Assembly: GCA_021823365.1 (NCBI GenBank)
Contig: JAKAOD010000073.1
Location: forward strand, 1 to 10,079
Direction: 5' to 3'
DNA: 10,079 nt
From: Actinomycetes bacterium
Lineage (GTDB): Bacteria > Actinomycetota > Acidimicrobiia > Acidimicrobiales > Bog-793
The notes under the pieces were generated by a model. That model had not been told where the DNA came from, ran no database searches, and saw nothing but the letters and a program-made list of their open reading frames with translations. The translations under genes were made by a program, and so were the position numbers. Positions 5,707-10,079 of the stretch are shown in pieces. Numbering within the stretch: position 1 is the stretch's first letter; every line of letters begins with the position of its first letter.

Positions 5707-6576
5707 TCATGCGGCGGGGTGGAACGCGGCGAGCTCCGGCTGGCTGGCAAGGAAGCGCAGCGCCGCCGCCTCGATGCTGCGGACGCGCCGGACTCCGATG
5801 CCGAGGGTGCGTGCCGTCGTCTCCAGCGAGGCCGGCGGCTCACCGCTCAGGCCGAAGCGGAGCCGCACGACGTCCCGGTCGAGGTCTGGAAGGCGGTCGA
5901 TCGCGTTCTCGAGACTGGCCATCGCGACGCTCTCGGCGACGGTCTCGTCGACCGGCGGCTCGTCCGCCGCCAGCAGATCTCCGAGCGAGGCGGTGGCGTC
6001 GCTCGCGACGGGCTGGTCGAGGCTGGCGACCACCCGCGGCAAGTGGACCTGCGGCTCGTCGCCCTCACGCTCGGCGGCCGACTCGGCGGAGACAGCGTCC
6101 TCCGGGAGCCGGATCGCCCGCCCCTTGGACTGGACCGCCCGCTGCAGCGACTGGCGTATCCACCAGGTGGCGTACGTCGAGAACTTGAAGCCCCTGCGCC
6201 AGTCGAACTTCTCGACGGCGCGCATCAGGCCGAAGGTGCCTTCCTGGACGAGGTCGACGAGGTCGACGCCCCGTCCCTGGTAGCGGCGGGCCCAGTGCAC
6301 GACGAGCCGGAGGTTCGCCGCGACCATCTCGGAGCGCGCGGCCTCGTCGCCCTGCTCGACGCGTTGCGCCAGCGCGACCTGCTCCTCGGCGGTGAGCAGC
6401 GGGTGCCGGCCGATGTCGTCGAGGAGGAGTCGCATCAGGTCGGGGCCCGACCCGAGCCGCTCTGTGACCTCTTCAGCGAATGCCGTGGTGGGGATCGTCC
6501 TGTCTCCTTCGTTCGCACGGCCGGGTGGCAGGCGTTCGGCCAGCCCCTCGAGCCCCTCTAAGGTTGCAACGTTCAC
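5707..6576 (-). CDS. Group 2-like RNA polymerase sigma-70 factor with altered promoter-contact residues
   Basis: Directs RNA polymerase to a promoter subset. Seen: 289 residues from GTG 6576, with no region 1.1. Region 1.2 is [20 protein letters not shown]. Region 2.1-2.3 contains [34 protein letters not shown] and [13 protein letters not shown], all well conserved including the Trp pair used in melting. Region 2.4/3.0 and region 4.2 deviate: Gln145, Asp160 and Ser163 replace the usual Thr, His and Glu, and 4.2 reads [10 protein letters not shown] (260-269) instead of VTRERIRQIE. So it is sigma-70-like but not the primary factor. The start is uncertain. GTG 6576 is the first canonical start, but an AAGGAG lies upstream of codon ATC 6495 (262 residues), and ATG 6435 would clip region 1.2. 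The stretch 6496-6576 has rare codons (TTA, AGG), hinting that it may be untranslated. Convergent with rluD, divergent from the histidine phosphatase. Confidence 0.9.
   Translation of the reverse strand: MNVATLEGLEGLAERLPPGRANEGDRTIPTTAFAEEVTERLGSGPDLMRLLLDDIGRHPLLTAEEQVALAQRVEQGDEAARSEMVAANLRLVVHWARRYQGRGVDLVDLVQEGTFGLMRAVEKFDWRRGFKFSTYATWWIRQSLQRAVQSKGRAIRLPEDAVSAESAAEREGDEPQVHLPRVVASLDQPVASDATASLGDLLAADEPPVDETVAESVAMASLENAIDRLPDLDRDVVRLRFGLSGEPPASLETTARTLGIGVRRVRSIEAAALRFLASQPELAAFHPAA
6504..6509 (-). promoter_or_regulatory. Strong SD (AAGGAG) inside the 5' part of the sigma gene
   Basis: On the minus strand AAGGAG is followed by eight bases and the in-frame codon ATC (6495-6493). It is the best SD in the region but precedes no ATG, GTG or TTG. 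It may mark initiation at a rare ATC codon, or be chance inside coding sequence. Confidence 0.35.
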
Positions 6577-6602
6577 AACGCCACCACGGTGCAGAAGATT
6601 CC
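6577..6602 (-). promoter_or_regulatory. ECF (SigR/SigH-type) promoter candidate for the sigma gene: GGAAT-N18-GTT
   Basis: GGAAT (6602-6598), exactly 18 bases, then GTT (6579-6577) reproduces the Streptomyces SigR / mycobacterial SigH consensus. It faces into the sigma gene. No TA dinucleotide occurs between 6577 and 6670, so no ordinary TANNNT -10 exists there on either strand. Group 2 sigma genes under ECF control are known (hrdD in Streptomyces, sigB in mycobacteria). Transcription would begin a few bases inside the GTG 6576 reading frame, which argues for a later translation start. Confidence 0.5.
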
Positions 6603-6658
6603 TTCGCGCCGCTCCCAAGAGCACTCCCGTGCCGGCTCGGCCGGCGGGCAGGGGCCGG

Positions 6659-7336
6659 ATGTCCAGCGAGCGATCTGTGAGAGCAGCTTCCAACGACCTC
6701 CCCGACGGCGCGCGAGCGGCGGATGTTGAGGCGCGCCGCCGCCCGGGAGGGGTCGGCCCGCCGACGAGCATCGTCCTCGTCCGCCACGGCGCCACGGAAT
6801 GGAGCCGCAACGGCCGGCACACGAGCCGCACAGACCTGCCTCTCGACGGGGGCGGGCGCGAGGACGCGGCGGCGATCGGGACGAGGCTGCAGCGGCGCCG
6901 GTTCGCGCTGGTCATGACCAGCCCGCGCAGGCGAGCGCGTGAGACGTGCGACCTCGCCGGCTTCGGGGCCCGCGCCGAGGTTCTCGAGGAGCTCGCCGAG
7001 TGGGACTACGGCGACTACGAGGGATTGACGACGGCCGAGATCAGGGAGCGCCAGACCGGCTGGACGGTCTTCCGGGACGGCTGTCCCGGCGGGGAGTCGC
7101 CGGAGGAGGTCGGCGCGCGGGCCGACCGCGTGCTCGAGAAGCTCGCCTTGCGGCCCGACGGCGACGCCGGACAGGCGGTGCTGCTCTTCTCCCACGGGCA
7201 CTTCCTCCGGGTCCTTGCTGCGCGCTGGCTGCGGCTCGCATCGGGCGAGGGACGCCACTTCGCCCTCGACGCCGGCAGCATCTCGGAGATCGGCTTCGAG
7301 CGCGAGGTGCCCGCGATGCTCACCTGGAACAGCTGA
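6659..7336 (+). CDS. Histidine phosphatase superfamily protein (phosphoglycerate mutase-like)
   Basis: Phosphohydrolase or mutase working through a phosphohistidine; the substrate cannot be told from sequence. Seen: 225 residues. The catalytic motif LVRHG places the nucleophile at His43, followed by the family spacing to [11 protein letters not shown], the proton donor Glu114 in [11 protein letters not shown], and the second histidine His179 in [15 protein letters not shown]. This pattern is closer to the broad acid-phosphatase or GpmB/CobC-like branch than to glycolytic dPGM, which is longer. The ~35-residue segment before the domain is unconserved. ATG 6659 has only a weak AGGGG four bases away, and GTG 6677 is an alternative. 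Whatever the start, no canonical -10 is visible upstream. Its stop lies four bases from the convergent Rrf2 gene stop. Confidence 0.88.
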   Translation: MSSERSVRAASNDLPDGARAADVEARRRPGGVGPPTSIVLVRHGATEWSRNGRHTSRTDLPLDGGGREDAAAIGTRLQRRRFALVMTSPRRRARETCDLAGFGARAEVLEELAEWDYGDYEGLTTAEIRERQTGWTVFRDGCPGGESPEEVGARADRVLEKLALRPDGDAGQAVLLFSHGHFLRVLAARWLRLASGEGRHFALDAGSISEIGFEREVPAMLTWNS

Positions 7337-7344
7337 GCGCTCAG
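7333..7344. repeat. 12-bp palindrome holding both convergent stop codons
   Basis: CTGAGCGCTCAG is a perfect palindrome. Its TGA on each strand is the stop of the histidine phosphatase (plus) and of the Rrf2 gene (minus). With no loop and no T-run it is unlikely to act as a terminator, so the two transcripts probably overlap at their 3' ends. Confidence 0.6.
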
Positions 7345-7787
7345 TCGAGCGGTCCGACCACCTCGGTGCCCGAGCGGGCTCGGGCGACGATGTCGGCAAG
7401 CGTGAACCCGTCGAGGTGGTGGCGCATGTGCTCGCCGACCTCCGACCAGATCGCCAGGAGGACGCACTGCCCCTCGTGGTCGCACGCCCCGTTCTCGTGG
7501 GGCGCGCCGAAGTCCCCGACCACGATCGGGCCGTCGACGGCGCCGACGATCGCGCCGAGGGTGATCTCCTCGGCCGGACGCGCGAGCACGTAGCCGCCGC
7601 CGACGCCGCGCTTCGATCGCACGAGGCCGGCGCCTTTCAACGCGAGGAGGATCTGCTCGAGGTAGGGCTGAGGGAGGCCGGTGCGCTCCGCGATGTCGCG
7701 GACGGACGTCGGCGTCGGGTCGTCGGCGCGCAGAGCCAGCGACAAGAGCGCCCGGCTCGCGTAGTCGCCCCGTGTCGAGACCTTCAC
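7341..7787 (-). CDS. Rrf2-family transcriptional regulator, probable Fe-S sensor
   Basis: Dimeric winged-helix DNA-binding protein of the IscR/NsrR/RsrR family, 148 residues. Seen: the N-terminal helix VSTRGDYASRALLSLAL. The recognition-helix region is SVRDIAERTGLPQPYLEQIL, followed by the wing KRGVGGGYVLARP. The cluster loop contains Cys102 and Cys108 in ACDHEGQCVLLAIW. IscR and NsrR have three cysteines at six-residue steps; here the first position (about residue 96) is not Cys, though His97 lies beside it. Asp8 matches the acidic cluster ligand known in Streptomyces NsrR. GTG 7787 is chosen because AGAAGGA lies six bases upstream; an in-frame ATG at 7829 would only add an unconserved tail. 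It is divergent from the phosphodiesterase-like operon with a 102-bp gap, so autoregulation and control of that operon are plausible. Regulon unknown. Confidence 0.9.
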   Translation of the reverse strand: MKVSTRGDYASRALLSLALRADDPTPTSVRDIAERTGLPQPYLEQILLALKGAGLVRSKRGVGGGYVLARPAEEITLGAIVGAVDGPIVVGDFGAPHENGACDHEGQCVLLAIWSEVGEHMRHHLDGFTLADIVARARSGTEVVGPLD

Positions 7788-7793
7788 CGAGAG

Positions 7794-7800
7794 TCCTTCT
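7794..7800 (-). promoter_or_regulatory. Ribosome binding site of the Rrf2 gene (AGAAGGA)
   Basis: AGAAGGA on the minus strand, six bases before GTG 7787, is a well-placed SD. It shortens the gene by 14 codons relative to the ATG at 7829. Confidence 0.65.
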
Positions 7801-7849
7801 TCGCCGGGCGATCGTGCCGGGTCGCGCACGCCGCCCTCCGCACCTCACC

Positions 7850-7855
7850 ATCGTA
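7850..7855 (-). promoter_or_regulatory. Possible -10 of the Rrf2 gene (TACGAT)
   Basis: TACGAT fits TANNNT and would give a start near 7843 and a leader of about 55 bases containing the SD. No convincing -35 is seen. The opposing -10 at 7877-7882 is 21 bases away, so a regulator bound between them could affect both genes. Confidence 0.35.
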
Positions 7856-7876
7856 CGGCCTGCTCGGCGCTCGTCG

Positions 7877-7882
7877 TATGCT
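7877..7882 (+). promoter_or_regulatory. Leaderless -10 of the phosphodiesterase operon (TATGCT)
   Basis: TATGCT ends seven bases before ATG 7890, the spacing expected for a leaderless message beginning at that ATG. This element overlaps the in-frame ATG at 7878, which argues against that earlier start. Two TGCTCGG copies (7861-7867 and 7879-7885, 18 bp apart) flank and overlap it and might form a regulator site. Confidence 0.5.
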
Positions 7883-7889
7883 CGGTCGG

Positions 7890-9110
7890 ATGGACAAGGC
7901 GGGGCGTGGCGCGGGCCTGGTGGCCGCCGCCGACCCCGCCCTCCCCCTCGTTCCCGACTACGGCGGGGCCTGCCTGAGCGAGGTGGTCCCGCTCCTGCTC
8001 GGCCTGCTCGACGGCGCCTCGGCAGGGAGCTCCACGACGGGCAGCACCGGAGCACGCGGCGCCCCGGCGGGAAGTGGCGACGGCGCGGGAAGGCTCCCGT
8101 CGTGGGCGCCGACCGAGCTCGCCCGGGCGCGCCAGGTCGTGCTCCTCGTGCTGGACGGGCTGGGCTGGGAGCAGCTCGAGGAGCGAGGCGACCGCGCGCC
8201 GACGCTCGCAGCGATGCGGGGCGGACCGATCACCTCCGTCGCGCCGACGACGACGGCGAGCGCCCTCACGTCGCTCGCTGTTGGACTGCCGCCGGCGGCG
8301 CACGGCGTCGTCGGCTACCGGATCGCCGAGGGCCGGAGCGTCCTCAACGTCCTCAAGTGGGCCACCGCGGAGGGCGACGCGCGCCGGCGCGTCCCGCCGG
8401 GCTCCGTCCAGGCGAGCCCTCCGTTCCTCGGGCGGCGCTGCCCCGTCGTCACCCGGGCCGAGTTCGCCGGCAGCGGGTTCACCGAGGCGCATCTCTCCGG
8501 GGCGCCGATCTTCGGCTGGAGGGTGTCCTCGAGCCTGGCCGTCGAGGTCGGCCGGCTCGTTCGAGCCGGCGAGCGCTTCGTCTACGCCTACTACGACGGC
8601 GTCGACAAGGTTGCCCACGACACCGGGCTCGGCGAGCACTACGGCGCCGAGCTGCGCGCCGCCGACCGGCTCGTCGCAGACCTGCTGGCCGTCCTGCCGC
8701 GGGACTGCGCGCTCGCCGTGACCGCCGACCACGGCCAGGTCGAGGTCCGCTCGGCGCCGATCGAGCTCGACGGGTCGGTGTCCGCGGACGTCGAGCTGCT
8801 CTCGGGCGAGGCGCGCTTTCGCTGGCTGCACGCGCGTCCCGGTGCCGCCGAACGACTCGCGGGGCGCTGCCGGGACCTCTACGGCGACGTCGCCTGGGTC
8901 CGGACGCGCGCCGAGGTGGTCGCCGAACGGTGGCTCGGGGAACCCCCGGCGCCCAAGGTGGCGCGCCGGCTCGGGGACGTGGCGCTCGTCGCCCGCGAAC
9001 CGGTGGCCTTCTTCGACCCGGCCGACACCGGCGAGCTTCGGCTCGTGTCCCGGCACGGCTCGCTCACCTCGGCGGAGATGCTCGTGCCGTTCCTCGCGTC
9101 GCTGCAGTGA
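7890..9110 (+). CDS. Alkaline phosphatase superfamily hydrolase (type I phosphodiesterase/nucleotide pyrophosphatase-like)
   Basis: Two-metal phosphoester hydrolase of 406 residues; the natural substrate is unknown. Seen: metal ligand Asp89 in VVLLVLDGLGWEQL. The nucleophile threonine lies within Thr120-122 of SVAPTTTASALTSLAVGLPP. Next come AHGVVGYR, the DxxxH pair Asp239/His243 in YYDGVDKVAHDTG, Asp280-His281 in VTADHGQVEV, and His389 in the C-terminal SRHGSLTSAEMLVPFL. All metal-site positions expected for the family are present, so it should be active. Residues about 36-65 form a Gly/Ser/Thr-rich linker before the domain. I see no signal peptide or membrane segment, so it is probably cytoplasmic. 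ATG 7890 follows a leaderless -10. It is the first gene of an operon with a cobalamin adenosyltransferase and pepA, the next start overlapping its stop. Confidence 0.88.
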   Translation: MDKAGRGAGLVAAADPALPLVPDYGGACLSEVVPLLLGLLDGASAGSSTTGSTGARGAPAGSGDGAGRLPSWAPTELARARQVVLLVLDGLGWEQLEERGDRAPTLAAMRGGPITSVAPTTTASALTSLAVGLPPAAHGVVGYRIAEGRSVLNVLKWATAEGDARRRVPPGSVQASPPFLGRRCPVVTRAEFAGSGFTEAHLSGAPIFGWRVSSSLAVEVGRLVRAGERFVYAYYDGVDKVAHDTGLGEHYGAELRAADRLVADLLAVLPRDCALAVTADHGQVEVRSAPIELDGSVSADVELLSGEARFRWLHARPGAAERLAGRCRDLYGDVAWVRTRAEVVAERWLGEPPAPKVARRLGDVALVAREPVAFFDPADTGELRLVSRHGSLTSAEMLVPFLASLQ

Positions 9111-9691
9111 GGCCCTACACGAGGCGGGGCGACGACGGCACGACCGGCCTCTACGGCGTCGGGCGGGTACCGAAGACGAGCGCAGTGATCGAGGTGCTCG
9201 GAAGCGTCGACGAGGCCCAGGCCGCCATCGGCGTCGCTCGCGCCGAGGCCGGCCGTGGCGGGGAGCTCGACGTGCTCCTGCTCGAGCTCGAAAGGGAGCT
9301 CTGGGTCCTGATGGCGGAGGTCGCGAGCGCCCCGGAGCGCCGTCGGGACCTCGTGGCCGGCTCGACGAAGGTGGACGAGACCATGGTCGCCGCGCTCGAG
9401 AGGCGCATCGACGCCGCATGCGAGCGTCTCGATCTCGAGCGGGGCTTCGCCGTGCCCGGCGGGACGCGCCTGTCGGCGACGCTCGACCTCGCCCGCGCCG
9501 TCGTCCGGCGCGCGGAGCGCGCCGCCGCCGGGCTCGACCTCGCCTCGTCGTCGGTCGTTCCCTACCTCAACCGCCTCTCGGACCTGTGCTGGGCGCTCGC
9601 TCGCTCGGCGGAGGGCGAGCACCTGAGGATGGACGACCTCGCCAACAAGCCGCCGGCGATGCCGGCGGGAGAGGAGCGCAGCCAGCCATGA
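9107..9691 (+). CDS. pduO: PduO-type ATP:cob(I)alamin adenosyltransferase
   Basis: Transfers the adenosyl group of ATP to cob(I)alamin, making coenzyme B12 for enzymes such as methylmalonyl-CoA mutase or class II ribonucleotide reductase. Seen: 194 residues, family-sized. The N-terminal ATP motif is YTRRGDDGTTGLYGVGRVPK (residues 4-23), followed by LGSVDEAQAAIG with Asp35. Phe114 and the PGG turn (117-119) lie at the position of the cobalamin-displacing Phe, then LARAVVRRAER with the ATP-binding Arg and Glu residues, and YLNRLSDLCWALAR. It has some divergence: SAVIEVLG replaces the usual RVEAYG-type segment, and LERELWVLMAEVAS replaces the common Asp-Leu-Phe-rich helix. The GTG start overlaps the preceding stop in GTGA. 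No cobalamin riboswitch is seen before the operon. The gene is also called mmaB or cobO-like in other genomes. Confidence 0.87.
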   Translation: MRPYTRRGDDGTTGLYGVGRVPKTSAVIEVLGSVDEAQAAIGVARAEAGRGGELDVLLLELERELWVLMAEVASAPERRRDLVAGSTKVDETMVAALERRIDAACERLDLERGFAVPGGTRLSATLDLARAVVRRAERAAAGLDLASSSVVPYLNRLSDLCWALARSAEGEHLRMDDLANKPPAMPAGEERSQP

Positions 9692-10079
9692 CGACGGTCG
9701 GCGTGCCGGAGCGGCCGGGGGAGGTCGAGGTCGTGGCGAGCTTCGCCTCGTCGCCGCTCGGCGAGGCGCCAGGCGCCGGGCTCGACATCGAGCTCTGCCG
9801 GATCCAGGGCTTCGACGCGGCGCTCGACACGGCCGCCGTCCTCGGCCGGCCGGTGCCCGGCCAGCCGGCCGAAGTCGTCGCGGGGCTCGGCCCCGTGGCG
9901 CGCGTCGATGCCGAGGCGATCCGGCGGGCGGCCGCGGCGGCGCTCAGGACGGCCGCGGGCGCGTCCTCCCTCCGGATGGACCTCACCGGCGTCGCGCCCC
10001 CGGGTCTCTCGGCCGAGGAGGTTGCCCGAGCCGCCACGGAGGGCGCCCTGCTCGCCGCTTACCGGTTCGAACGGTACAA
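9688..10079 (+). CDS. pepA: Leucyl aminopeptidase (M17), N-terminal part; runs off right edge
   Basis: Cytosolic dinuclear-metal aminopeptidase, normally a hexamer of ~500-residue subunits; only the first 130 codons are present. Seen: the M17 N-terminal domain, with strands around VEVVASFASSPLG, AEVVAGLGP, then VDAEAIRRAAAAALRTA, and the typical end of the domain EGALLAAYRFERYK. The catalytic metal ligands and NTDAEGRL motif would lie beyond the window. The ATG overlaps the preceding TGA in ATGA, and AGGAG lies 11 bases upstream, so it is translated with the adenosyltransferase gene. Assignment rests on the N-terminal domain alone, which is usually the less conserved half. The YRFERYK ending is nevertheless characteristic. 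Confidence 0.82.
   Translation, partial: MTTVGVPERPGEVEVVASFASSPLGEAPGAGLDIELCRIQGFDAALDTAAVLGRPVPGQPAEVVAGLGPVARVDAEAIRRAAAAALRTAAGASSLRMDLTGVAPPGLSAEEVARAATEGALLAAYRFERY

Noticed and set aside
5665..6561. Plus-strand frame opposite the sigma factor gene
   Set aside because: Antisense shadow; the minus-strand product carries unmistakable sigma-70 regions 1.2-4.2.
6659..7336. Glycolytic phosphoglycerate mutase (gpmA)
   Set aside because: The protein shares the RHG fold motifs but is shorter and lacks the dPGM-specific insert; left as a general histidine phosphatase.
7788..7889. Cobalamin riboswitch ahead of the operon containing the adenosyltransferase
   Set aside because: The gap is only ~100 bases, the message appears leaderless, and I see no B12-box-like sequence.
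7845..9419. Minus-strand 524-codon frame opposite the phosphodiesterase and adenosyltransferase
   Set aside because: Spans two real genes on the other strand and is compositionally a shadow.

Overview
This window comes from a very GC-rich bacterial chromosome, most probably an actinobacterium. The support is strong G/C bias at third codon positions, GTG and TTG starts, promoters of the TANNNT type placed 6-8 nt before start codons (leaderless style), and the gene set ileS / DksA-like / lspA / rluD, which sits together in Streptomyces and partly in mycobacteria. A deep lineage such as Acidimicrobiia or Thermoleophilia is possible, but I cannot fix it from sequence alone. The genes are chromosomal housekeeping or regulatory genes. 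I see no tRNA, rRNA, insertion sequence, phage gene or CRISPR array.

Layout. (1) 1-2532, minus strand: isoleucyl-tRNA synthetase of the eukaryote-like IleS2 class, with its C-terminus beyond the left edge. It diverges from a small DUF167/YggU protein (2552-2941, plus), and both appear to be read from one very compact bidirectional promoter with overlapping -10 elements. (2) 3072-5661, plus: a translationally coupled operon of a C4 zinc-finger DksA/TraR-like protein with a long Lys/Ala-rich tail, lipoprotein signal peptidase (lspA) and a large-subunit rRNA pseudouridine synthase (rluD type). (3) 5707-6576, minus: a group 2-like sigma-70 factor convergent with rluD. Its promoter-reading residues are strongly altered, and the DNA just before its first GTG matches the SigR/SigH-type ECF promoter consensus. 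(4) 6659-7336, plus: a histidine phosphatase, convergent with an Rrf2-family (probable Fe-S) repressor on the minus strand (7341-7787). (5) 7890-10079, plus: an overlapping operon of an alkaline-phosphatase-superfamily hydrolase, a PduO-type cobalamin adenosyltransferase and leucyl aminopeptidase (pepA, cut by the right edge).

How they fit. The left half serves translation and envelope lipoprotein maturation. The middle is regulatory: a DksA-like RNA polymerase factor, an alternative sigma factor that may be under ECF (thiol/redox) control, and an Rrf2 sensor lacking one usual cluster cysteine. I found no wholly novel multi-gene system. The items most worth checking are the rewired sigma factor with its ECF-like promoter and possible ATC start, the DksA-like protein with a histone-like tail, the bidirectional leaderless promoter replacing a T-box leader at ileS, and the non-canonical Rrf2 ligand set.
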